64,000 nucleotides of DNA from Asparagopsis taxiformis (Eukaryota > Rhodophyta > Florideophyceae > Bonnemaisoniales > Bonnemaisoniaceae), in contig JALQPE010002171.1 in assembly GCA_030407315.1 (NCBI GenBank), positions 1 through 64,000 on the forward strand, read 5' to 3'. Positions within the stretch are counted from its first letter, which is position 1; each line of letters begins with the position of its first letter. This document shows positions 42,401 to 50,937 of the stretch, in pieces. A program made the position numbers and the translations under genes. A model generated the notes under the pieces. It ran no database searches, was not told the DNA's origin, and was given only the letters and a program-made list of their open reading frames with translations.

Positions 42401-43657
42401 TGAATCTCCTTCTGCAACTACTGGTGTGCGACATGTTCCGTCGATACAATCAAGACCAGAGACACAGATCCAGAAGGGATCTTGGCCGCACTCTCCCCCG
42501 AGCTCCATTGGCTTAACACAGCGACGATCCGTGTCAGTGCCAGCGCAAACGAGTCCGGTGTCACACACAGATCCAGCTGCGAGACATGAGTCACCTTCTG
42601 CAACTACTGGTGTGCGACAGGTTCCGTCGATACAGTCAAGGCCGTCAACACAGATCCAGAAGGGATCTTGACCACACTCACCACCGAGTTGCATAGGTTT
42701 GACGCAGCGGCGGTCAGTATCAGTGCCAGCGCAAACGAGTCCGGTGTCACATACAGATCCAGCTGCGAGACATGAGTCACCTTCTGCAACTACTGGTGTG
42801 CGACATGTACCATCAATACAATCGAGGCCGTCAACACAGATCCAGAAGGGATCTTGACCACACTCACCACCGAGTTGCATTGGCTTGACGCAACGACGGT
42901 CAGTATCAGTGCCAGCGCAAACGAGGCCGGTGTCACAAACGGATCCAGCAGCAAGGCATGAATCTCCTTCTGCAACTACTGGTGTGCGACATGTTCCGTC
43001 GATACAATCAAGACCAGAGACACAGATCCAGAAGGGATCTTGGCCGCACTCTCCCCCGAGCTCCATTGGCTTAACACAGCGACGATCCGTGTCAGTGCCA
43101 GCGCAAACGAGTCCGGTGTCACACACAGATCCAGCTGCGAGACATGAGTCACCTTCTGCAACTACTGGTGTGCGACAGGTTCCGTCGATACAGTCAAGGC
43201 CGTCAACACAGATCCAGAAGGGATCTTGACCACACTCACCACCGAGTTGCATAGGTTTGACGCAGCGACGGTCAGTATCAGTGCCAGCACAAACAAGTCC
43301 AGTATCACATACAGATCCAGCGGCAAGGCAGGAATTGCCTTCTGTGACAACGGGAGAGCTACAGGTTCCATCAATACATTCAAGGCCGGAGACACAAATC
43401 CAGAATGGGTCCTGTCCACAGTCGCCATCTAGTTCCATTGGTTTGACACATCGACGATCAGTGTCTGTTCCGGCACAGACGAGTCCGGTGTCACATATGG
43501 ATCCGGTTGCCAGACATGAATAACCTTGGGCAATGACAATAGTGGTTCTCATCTGGGAACGAAGCTCCCTGGCATCGTAATGCACATTTTGAGGTACACA
43601 GACAGCAAGAGTTGCAAAGTAAATTGCACCAAGTGCAATTGAAAATTTGAGCTCCAT
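39443..43657 (-). CDS. Secreted protein with 22 near-identical 8-cysteine repeats
   Basis: 1,404 residues: a signal peptide (MELKFSIALGAIYFATLAVC), a short linker and 22 repeats of exactly 62 residues. Each has eight Cys in the pattern SCLAAGSVCDTGLVCAGT, DRRCVKPM, CGQDPFWIC, LDCIDGTCRTP. The module is the same as in the plus-strand gene at 18845, so they are paralogues. Here most repeats are almost identical at DNA level and form a higher-order unit of three repeats (558 bp) with MQ, MQ and ME variants (KPMQLGG or KPMELGG; VDGLD or VSGLD). The outer repeats at both ends are the most diverged, as expected when unequal exchange homogenises the middle. A TATAAAA lies about 120 bp upstream. The protein is probably extracellular; its function is unknown. 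Confidence 0.88.
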   Translation of the reverse strand: MELKFSIALGAIYFATLAVCVPQNVHYDARELRSQMRTTIVIAQGYSCLATGSICDTGLVCAGTDTDRRCVKPMELDGDCGQDPFWICVSGLECIDGTCSSPVVTEGNSCLAAGSVCDTGLVCAGTDTDRRCVKPMQLGGECGQDPFWICVDGLDCIDGTCRTPVVAEGDSCLAAGSVCDTGLVCAGTDTDRRCVKPMELGGECGQDPFWICVSGLDCIDGTCRTPVVAEGDSCLAAGSVCDTGLVCAGTDTDRRCVKPMQLGGECGQDPFWICVDGLDCIDGTCRTPVVAEGDSCLAAGSVCDTGLVCAGTDTDRRCVKPMQLGGECGQDPFWICVDGLDCIDGTCRTPVVAEGDSCLAAGSVCDTGLVCAGTDTDRRCVKPMELGGECGQDPFWICVSGLDCIDGTCRTPVVAEGDSCLAAGSVCDTGLVCAGTDTDRRCVKPMQLGGECGQDPFWICVDGLDCIDGTCRTPVVAEGDSCLAAGSVCDTGLVCAGTDTDRRCVKPMQLGGECGQDPFWICVDGLDCIDGTCRTPVVAEGDSCLAAGSVCDTGLVCAGTDTDRRCVKPMELGGECGQDPFWICVSGLDCIDGTCRTPVVAEGDSCLAAGSVCDTGLVCAGTDTDRRCVKPMQLGGECGQDPFWICVDGLDCIDGTCRTPVVAEGDSCLAAGSVCDTGLVCAGTDTDRRCVKPMQLGGECGQDPFWICVDGLDCIDGTCRTPVVAEGDSCLAAGSVCDTGLVCAGTDTDRRCVKPMQLGGECGQDPFWICVDGLDCIDGTCRTPVVAEGDSCLAAGSVCDTGLVCAGTDTDRRCVKPMELGGECGQDPFWICVSGLDCIDGTCRTPVVAEGDSCLAAGSVCDTGLVCAGTDTDRRCVKPMQLGGECGQDPFWICVDGLDCIDGTCRTPVVAEGDSCLAAGSVCDTGLVCAGTDTDRRCVKPMQLGGECGQDPFWICVDGLDCIDGTCRTPVVAEGDSCLAAGSVCDTGLVCAGTDTDRRCVKPMELGGECGQDPFWICVSGLDCIDGTCRTPVVAEGDSCLAAGSVCDTGLVCAGTDTDRRCVKPMQLGGECGQDPFWICVDGLDCIDGTCRTPVVAEGDSCLAAGSVCDTGLVCAGTDTDRRCVKPMQLGGECGQDPFWICVDGLDCIDGTCRTPVVAEGDSCLAAGSVCDTGLVCAGTDTDRRCVKPMELGGECGQDPFWICVSGLDCIDGTCRTPVVAEGDSCLAAGSVCDTGLVCAGTDTDRRCVKPMELGGECGQDPFWICVSGLECIDGTCRTPVVAEGDSCLAAGSVCDAGLVCAGTDTDRRCVKPMELGGECGQDPFWICVDGLDCIDGTCRTPAIAEGESCLAAGSVCETGLVCAGTDTDRRCVKPMGSGGQCGQDPFWVCATGLQCVYGYCREH
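39811..43347 (-). repeat. 186-bp tandem repeat array with 558-bp higher-order unit
   Basis: Inside the gene, unit boundaries fall every 186 bp (for example 40186, 40372, 40558, 40744 and so on up to 43162). Three unit types, A, B and C, recur in fixed order (in the direction of transcription A-C-B) with a 558-bp period. One B unit is doubled at 41302-41673, which breaks the period once. The trimers differ by only a few bases from each other. Confidence 0.9.
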
Positions 43658-43776
43658 GGGATGAGAACTTTCTTGAAAGCGGTTGACGTAGCGGGTAGTT
43701 TGTGGTATCTTATCGGTGCTTCTGTGAATGTCTTGTTGATGAAAAATTCTGCGTAAGAGAGGGAGGCTGCTCCTGT

Positions 43777-43783
43777 TTTATAC
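43777..43783 (-). promoter_or_regulatory. TATA box of the 22-repeat gene
   Basis: TATAAAA on the minus strand, 120 bp upstream of the ATG at 43657. Confidence 0.5.
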
Positions 43784-46739
43784 TGGGTTCAAAACGATTT
43801 TCAAACTGCATTTGTCCTTCAAGGTCCTGGTGATGTAATGAACAAGACGTTCATGAATTTGAAGTTATTCCGAGAGGACAGAACGAGTTATTCAATACCA
43901 CAGTTTTCGTGACGTATAGATCAGGACGTGTATTAGCAAAGGTTTGAAAACAGAACTGAGTGGTAATATGAAATCAGATGAACTTTATTGGAGGAAATAA
44001 TGACTCTGAAGGAACTAATCAATTCTGAGAATAGCGTGTATATGTAATCATGCCTTAGATCTGAGGGAGGATTGAGAGAGTCTTTTAATAGAATGAATCG
44101 TACCAATTGAATTGGATAGGCATACTACTTGACTTGGGATCATCAAGAAACGATGGAGAGGCACGCTATGTGTGAGGCTAAAGCAATTTGATTGAATCAA
44201 ACCTCAAAAGGTACATTCGACGGATATTGGCCAACAAAGACAGCACGTTTAGAAAATATCTGTCAAGAAACTGTTCATGCAATTCGAAAAGCCTTTCCAT
44301 CTTCCTCAGCATGCATCTCTCAACAACAAACATGTAAGCCTGAATAGAGGAATGCGGTGCTCTATGAGGATCTGCTCGTTCAAAGCAGCAAGAACTGGCG
44401 TGAACATGATGTAAGCAGAGTAAATGACTTCTGTCCGACTACATCAGAACATGACAAGAGATGATGAGGATCGGATCACTGGCATCAACAGGTATTCGAC
44501 AGACGTGCACAAGATGTACAAGTGTAATCTGCAAAGATAGTTGGTTGGGAATGTGCTGGATATTTTGGATTGAAATGATTCTCAGCAGATGTACCTGGAG
44601 ACTGGAGAGGTTGACGAAGAACACGAAGATATTACAATGCGGGTGAGTGAAAAAATCTATTTCTCGAGATGCACGACAGTCTTTCGTGGATTAGTCATGA
44701 AGTGGACATATTGATGTGTGCCGATTTGAAGTGAGCTATGAGGATTTGATTGGGCAGTTGTGACTGACGAACGTTGTGTATATTGGTGGATGGGGATTAT
44801 CCGATACGATCAGGTCGTATCTGTGTATGGCGGAGGTTTTCCAAAGCTGGTGAGCCGGTAGTTTACTTGTTTTAGGGTACTGTATTGCGGATATCCTGCG
44901 AGGTTTAGACTATATTTAGTAATCAAAGACCTAAATATAGATAAATCCCGCCGCGTCACAGTGTAATTGCTTGGGGCGCGTACCTTTGGAAGCGAAGATG
45001 GTATATTAGTGCGTATCTTCACAGCGTCGCGATTCAATATACAGGGAACGCCCTTGTAGAATTGAATGCAAAGCTCAGCGGAAAGAGGAATTCGCAGGTG
45101 GCATCTTGGAAGAAATAATGAATTATTCAAAAATTGTGAGAGGTTAAATCATGACACGAGATGCGGATCGTCTGGCGACGGAAAGAGGAGCACAGGTGAA
45201 TGTCGTTTACAGATGGAATACACGCTGCAAAAAATGGGAGTGAACGATTTCAACAAGACGTAATCATTATAATCGTCTCGCAGCGACAGCACGGCTTGCA
45301 AGGTCTAGTTAGGACAGCGCATGTGCAACAAAACTGGGAATTGACGCGACTTGATTTCATGCTAACTGCGCCAGACGGTCTGCTGGATAATATCTTCATA
45401 GATGGATATAATTAAAGTTGTATTACAGATGTACGCTTCTCTCCCCCCCACTTTGCACCTCGATCAACTCTGCATTTGATTTGCGCATGTTTGTCGCAAC
45501 GATTCTAACAACAACAATACTGTCATGGACCTACGTGATTGGCATCCATCTAGAACATGCCATTATACGACAAGACCATCATCATTGGACGTCATGTAGC
45601 CGAGAAGCCTCCGTAGCGCCGTTGCGCGACGTCATGAATCCGAGAAAGCCACGGCCGAAAGCGCACGTGCTCGGCGTCGTAGCTGCCCGTGCACTCTGCA
45701 CGCCGGCGCGCAGGGCCGGGGGACGTAGCGAGGTGTAGCCTATCATAATGGCGATAAATCGCGGGTAGATGGATGGGTGTGAGAGGGTAATATGTTGGTC
45801 CGGCGTCCACTTTATTCATGTTGGTCAAACGTTTTGTGTGCTACTACAGAGCTTTGTTACTTGTCTAAACGCACCGTATGGCACAGGTTGCGGCAGCGGT
45901 GTTGTTATAGATCATTCGCGCTTGCGCGTGTTTTCTGAAATATTCTGTATCAGCACGTGACAATCGGAGGAAATTCTGCATAGTCGGAAATATATATACC
46001 TATCAAGCATCATCATTTCTACCGTCACTGCTCCCTTCCAAACGTGATGCCGTCAGCAAAATCCGCCACCATTGATTGTTGCCATCGTCAGCAAATTGCT
46101 GACAGCGACACCTTGGTTGTTTACTTGTCACATGTGGGATACACGTAACGCTTATACATACATGTTTCATGAGTATGGCATGTCGGTTCTGACGGGCTAC
46201 ATGGGTACGCGTCTGCCGAATTTAATTCACGTTGATATCCGATGCGGACTCGTCGTATCGCCCGACACGAGACGGTTGGTAACTACGTGTCTGCATCAAT
46301 CACCATCGATGACCATGCCAACCAACAACTATCCGCCAACCATCCGCGGTGCTACATGAAGGAATCAGACCCGTTGAATATTCCATATTACACGCATCTG
46401 ACTCACAAGTGCTTGAAGCCATCTCTGTCAATTTTAAGTTGTTTCTCATGTAGCACCGTTCTATGATAATCCTCGCTCAGCCCCCTCTGCACTGGGCCGA
46501 TACTTCCTTGCAGCACGAAGTATCCCTCGATTTCGCGTCGTCTGCTCGTTACACATAATACGATAGCCCGAACATCATCGACGTCTGCGTCCGCACATCG
46601 AATACAGCAACTCTGACAAAGCATTATTGCTATAGCACATCAACAAAAAACTTTTACAAAAGTGTCAACATGCAAATTTATATACATTCGAAAAACAATC
46701 CAACATGCACCGAAAAACACATCGCAATCATCCATCCAT
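43784..46739. other. Intergenic region without a recognised gene
   Basis: Only short unconvincing ORFs. A perfect 10-bp hairpin, CTATATTTAG/CTAAATATAG with an 11-nt loop, lies at 44910-44940. Confidence 0.45.
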
Positions 46740-47720
46740 CTATTCCTCTTCCTCGAAGTCCTTTCCTCTCAGATGAACAAAGTAAATGCCCAGGAAAATT
46801 ACCATGAACACCAATCCATTATGCATAGCAACCGCCCATGACGGGCCGTTGAACAATCCAAACTGCACGATTCCATAGTTCAAAAACGCCATCAGGTAAA
46901 CCACCCCCGCAATGGCATAGTACCTCGGCTTCACGGGCTGCTTTGAAAGCGCATGCAGCACACCAATCACGCCGAAATTCATCATCAACAACCCTACAAA
47001 TATCGTTAGACCGGGCACGACGCCCACATTGGGCGGTGACATGTACGGAGGCGGATCCAACCGTCCTCCTTCCGTATTCGCGGCCACAATCGACCCAGTG
47101 ATCACCGTCCACAGCCCCGCCAGCGCGATATTCATGTTCCAAAATATGGCGCGCATCTGCACCCCGGAGTTCTGCATCATGAAATCTTTTCCTGTAGCCG
47201 CGGAGATCATGCGGGCGAAGAACACGAACTGGCCTCCTTGCAACGCGAGACAGAAATGGAACGATGTGAAAATACCCATCGTGATCACAGCACGCGTCTC
47301 CGGGATCGACAACGTTAATTGACCCATGTCCAGGTCGATACTTTCGTAGATTGGCACAAGGAATACATACACGATGAAAACAAACCAGCCAAGAACCGCT
47401 TGGACGACCATGGCACCCTGCACGACGGCCGTGCTGTAATAGCGCATCACCATGCCACTCACACCGATGAACAAGCCAATGAGCCCGAAAATCACCTCGC
47501 CGAGCGACGCGAAGAACAGCACCGCCTTGGGTGGGCGTCCAGTAGCCCAGAAATCCACAGTGAGGTCCAAATTGTTGAGTCGAATCGAACCTTCATTGAT
47601 GACCAATAACGACCAGATAGTCAACAAAGCAGCCGCTTCAAGGAACTTTGTCGACGATGTCGATGCAACCTGTGTCTTGAGATCATTCTCGGGCTCGGGT
47701 GCCTCCACTTGCGGGTCCAT
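46740..47720 (-). CDS. Eight-TM membrane protein, copy 2
   Basis: 326 residues from the ATG at 47720; the frame extends upstream to 47816, but MDPQVEAPEPEN aligns with the start of copy 1 and gives the same spacing to TM1. It has eight hydrophobic segments and an acidic C-terminus (KDFEEEE). It shares VINEGSIRLN, GRPPK, VPIYE, CLALQGGQFVF, MRAIFWN, NYGIVQFG and AMHNGLVF with the protein at 34816-35811, on the same strand and about 11 kb away. The gap is occupied by the Cys-repeat gene, so the two are dispersed duplicates. The family is not recognised. Confidence 0.8.
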   Translation of the reverse strand: MDPQVEAPEPENDLKTQVASTSSTKFLEAAALLTIWSLLVINEGSIRLNNLDLTVDFWATGRPPKAVLFFASLGEVIFGLIGLFIGVSGMVMRYYSTAVVQGAMVVQAVLGWFVFIVYVFLVPIYESIDLDMGQLTLSIPETRAVITMGIFTSFHFCLALQGGQFVFFARMISAATGKDFMMQNSGVQMRAIFWNMNIALAGLWTVITGSIVAANTEGGRLDPPPYMSPPNVGVVPGLTIFVGLLMMNFGVIGVLHALSKQPVKPRYYAIAGVVYLMAFLNYGIVQFGLFNGPSWAVAMHNGLVFMVIFLGIYFVHLRGKDFEEEE

Positions 47721-48946
47721 GATGCCGATGATTGTACGGTAGAACAGACTGTGCCCGCATCGTTGACGGGGTGCACACCCGTTTAAGTAGCCGAGACGTG
47801 GCCAATGTAAACGCAATAGTCGCGCCGATTGAAAAGACGGATGGTCAATATCCCGACCTACATTGGGCGTGACAGCCCCTGGATACAGAAGGTGACGTTA
47901 GCATCAAGGGCTAGTTGTGCAAAATGCGTCCGGTTTTTTCGGTTACATCAGACCATGCGCACGCGCATCGGGCCATGTCTAGCTGCGTGATACGTACCAT
48001 TTGTATTGGCGATTTATTTCACCCCGGAATGATTCAATCAATGGATGGATGACCGTTTGGATGCGCTCGCGTCGTATCTCGGTTGCTGATTCACACGACG
48101 ACCACCATGAATTGTCGATAATTCCCGCAGAGACGCCTCTGCTTCAACTCATTGACGTCTTCTCACCGCAAAACCAACAGTGTATTCGTCACGCCGTCGA
48201 GCGAGTGACTTGGTCGCGTCATCATGGGGAGCAATCAAATTCATCCAACCGTGAAGAGCAGATATCCGTGTGCGGTGCACAATGTGCGGTAACGGCATGA
48301 TAAAAAAACCTAATTGGATATTTTCAATTTCAAACACCCATCCAATCGATACTGCCCATTGCGCTCGTATCACACCTCGCACTCTTTCGACCCTTCTCGT
48401 CCGATTAAACCGACCGCGATTCGTCCCCTTTGCATCCAATCACTCCAAACTTGTCCCCTTCTCTCGTCACCAACCTCGTCCATTCGCTTTCGTATGTTCA
48501 CTTGATTTCCTTCACTCGTCGCTAAAATATACCCGTCACACCGCCCAGCCCAGCGAGCGCTCGCCGTTTCCCCTCGCGCGCAAGTTGAACGCCCGATCGT
48601 ACAGGAGGAGCGCAATCGACATAACAGCACAGTTACAGCACCCGATAACAAGGGCAATAGTAGACCATTATACCGCTTCATATCATTTTTGCTGATACAA
48701 CAACAATGATCGCTTTCAGTTCATATTCATCCGCCCCTTGCGTGAACATTATAGCTGCATTAGGTTGCTGTAATCTCGCTTAATACTGTGTTATCCCCAA
48801 ACTACAACTATCGTAGACTGCAAGTTTTCCACATCGTGCACCAGATGTTTGCCAACGCCTTTCATGAAATATCAGTGCGACAGCGATATGACACGTGTCT
48901 TTCATTTCGTTTCATCACAGACAGCTCCTGTCAACAGGTTGATACT
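47721..48946. other. Intergenic region without a recognised gene
   Basis: No ORF with recognisable content. Its right end is the insertion site of the Ty1/copia element (target ATTTC at 48947-48951). Confidence 0.45.
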
Positions 48947-48951
48947 ATTTC

Positions 48952-49061
48952 TGACGAACAACTTACCCTTTACAGTACTTACAGTTGATACCTCTACTTA
49001 TACTCACCCGCCGTCGCTCATGATCGACAAGAAATAAACGAGATAACGCATTCCTTTCACA
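48952..49061 (+). repeat. 5' LTR (110 bp) of the copia element
   Basis: Starts TGACGAACAACTTACC and ends CCTTTCACA. It is matched base for base by 53564-53673 except for one position. 110 bp is short for a copia LTR. Confidence 0.9.
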
Positions 49062-49075
49062 GGTTATGAGCCCAG
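49062..49075 (+). promoter_or_regulatory. Primer-binding site for the initiator tRNA-Met anticodon arm
   Basis: GGTTATGAGCCCAG directly follows the 5' LTR. Its reverse complement, CTGGGCTCATAACC, is the anticodon stem-loop of eukaryotic initiator tRNA-Met, including the CAT anticodon. Priming therefore uses an internal tRNA site (half-tRNA), as described for Drosophila copia, and not the CCA end. Confidence 0.75.
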
Positions 49076-49299
49076 ACCTATCACTGCGCCTCCCGCCCAT
49101 CCCAAATTCCCTTTAATCAGGCGCATCTCCCTTGCGAGACCTCGCAACAACTGCGCTCCGTGCTCAAAAAGCTCGGCGACCCAAAACATCGTCCTCTGTT
49201 CGACAAATACGGCGACACGGTCACACACAACCCTCTGTTCAAACAACACGGTTACCTCCCCAAATTCATTCGTACTCAAAAAGTACTCTCTGCATTCTT

Positions 49300-50937
49300 A
49301 TGTCTGATCCTTCCCCTCCTGACACTCATCTCCCCAACATTATGCAGCCCCAACCACATTTCCCGATCCAACACAATCTCGAGATTCCACTGCTCACTAC
49401 TGACAATTTTGTCCCATGGAAAATTACTGTTGAGCACTTTGCTCGTACACAGGGTGTACTAGAATACCTCTTCAACCCTCCGCCACAATCTACTGATCCC
49501 TCCACTACAGAGCTGCATCAGAACAAGCACACACAGGCGCAACTTCTAGTCCTCTCATCGATATCGCCTGAGATACTCCAGAAATTCACTCTTGATGAGC
49601 AAAAAGGACCAATCTGTACCCTATACACCAAACTAAGTGATATTCTCACTCGCACTCACCCGGCCGACTCACCAGCCCAGCTCCGCCGCCGTGCACGTGC
49701 CATATCTTGGGATCCCAATCAACCTGTCATGGTATACATAGAAGCCCACCAACGACTCCGAACTGTGATGATTAAATCTGGATACCCAGATATAACTAAT
49801 GAGCAAACCACAATTCAGTTCATCCTCGAAGGCATCGAGTCACACCCGTTCTGGACTGTCCTTCTCCAAGTACTCTCTGCTCATAATGACCTTCATCCAA
49901 GTAATCCCCTACCTTTAGATCAAATCATTTCGATGATGATCAAACATGATGCAATTCACCAAAACGCTAAAACCGCATCATACCATGCTGCACCTGGACA
50001 GGGCTACCCATCCACATTCAACTCCCGTCCGCGTTATTCGCGTGCTAAACACCCCAAATCAAAAGCCCCTCCTCAACGCCAACACGAATTCCACCCGAAA
50101 AATAACATACCGCGCCCGCATAACCATACTGGACCTTGGTGCAAATACCATGGCCTCTCATCCCACTCAACCGCAGCGTGCAAACTGCACAAGATGTTCG
50201 AGGAATTCCTCAAGTCTACACCCGCGGCAGCCCAACATCAGTCATACGGCAACAAAAATCCCCCTCAACTACATGACAATGCATCGAACGCCTCTGAGTT
50301 CCTCTGCCCCTCCGAGGTCCCGACCCCTGATGTACGTATTACACCGCCTGCCACGTACATATTAGATTCTGGAGCCAATCCGACTCATCTAACTGAACCA
50401 CCTCCGGGAATTCCCCCTCACCCATCCTCCACCCACTGTGCAGATGGCAGAATAAGCTCCACCACTCATCGTGGCTCTGCTTCCATACCCATTTCCCCCT
50501 CCTCCTATCTCCCTCCACACGACGTGGTAGTGGCTCCTCAACTCCAGGACAATCTCCTCTCTGTGCCACAAATTAGTGCAACCCATGATGTGATTTTTCA
50601 AAAGGACCAAGCCTACATTACCACCCCATCACCTCCTCCCCCCAGTGATAAAATTGTTGCTGCTATCCCCAAACAGCGCGACAACATGTATCGCATCTCC
50701 AGCCAACAACCATCTTCGCACGCTCACACTGCCCGTGCATTTCCATCCCGTCGGACACGCACACCTCGAAAACTAACCACCTCCGACAAACCACCTGCGA
50801 TCGCACCCTCTGTACCCAACCGTACAGTTCGCAAACCGCTCAGCACCCGTCCATCCAAACCAGTAGCTTACATCAAGTCCGCTACCAAGCGCAAACCCAC
50901 TTCTAAACGTTCCATTTCCACACGCCCCCGACCCTGA
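49300..50937 (+). CDS. Gag-protease part of the copia polyprotein
   Basis: 545 residues from ATG 49300 (MSDPSPPDTHL); the frame is open further upstream to 49132 but without an ATG. The gag region (about residues 30-270) includes NFVPWKITVEH and RARAISWDPNQPVMVYIEAH, typical of copia capsids. A zinc-binding WCKYHGLSSHSTAACKLH lies near residue 295. The aspartic protease active site YILDSGANPTHL lies near residue 355. A Pro/Ser/Thr/Arg-rich segment follows, and the ORF ends at TGA 50935-50937. The downstream integrase frame is the same frame and has no ATG near its beginning, so Pol needs readthrough of this TGA, or the TGA is a recent nonsense mutation. Confidence 0.85.
   Translation: MSDPSPPDTHLPNIMQPQPHFPIQHNLEIPLLTTDNFVPWKITVEHFARTQGVLEYLFNPPPQSTDPSTTELHQNKHTQAQLLVLSSISPEILQKFTLDEQKGPICTLYTKLSDILTRTHPADSPAQLRRRARAISWDPNQPVMVYIEAHQRLRTVMIKSGYPDITNEQTTIQFILEGIESHPFWTVLLQVLSAHNDLHPSNPLPLDQIISMMIKHDAIHQNAKTASYHAAPGQGYPSTFNSRPRYSRAKHPKSKAPPQRQHEFHPKNNIPRPHNHTGPWCKYHGLSSHSTAACKLHKMFEEFLKSTPAAAQHQSYGNKNPPQLHDNASNASEFLCPSEVPTPDVRITPPATYILDSGANPTHLTEPPPGIPPHPSSTHCADGRISSTTHRGSASIPISPSSYLPPHDVVVAPQLQDNLLSVPQISATHDVIFQKDQAYITTPSPPPPSDKIVAAIPKQRDNMYRISSQQPSSHAHTARAFPSRRTRTPRKLTTSDKPPAIAPSVPNRTVRKPLSTRPSKPVAYIKSATKRKPTSKRSISTRPRP

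Noticed and set aside
39811..43347. CRISPR-like regular repeat spacing
   Set aside because: The 186-bp units are contiguous coding repeats without spacers, in a eukaryotic gene.
39446..43523. Many plus-strand and out-of-frame repeated ORFs of 61-116 codons
   Set aside because: Periodic shadows of the 186-bp coding repeat; the long minus-strand frame with signal peptide and conserved cysteines is the real gene.
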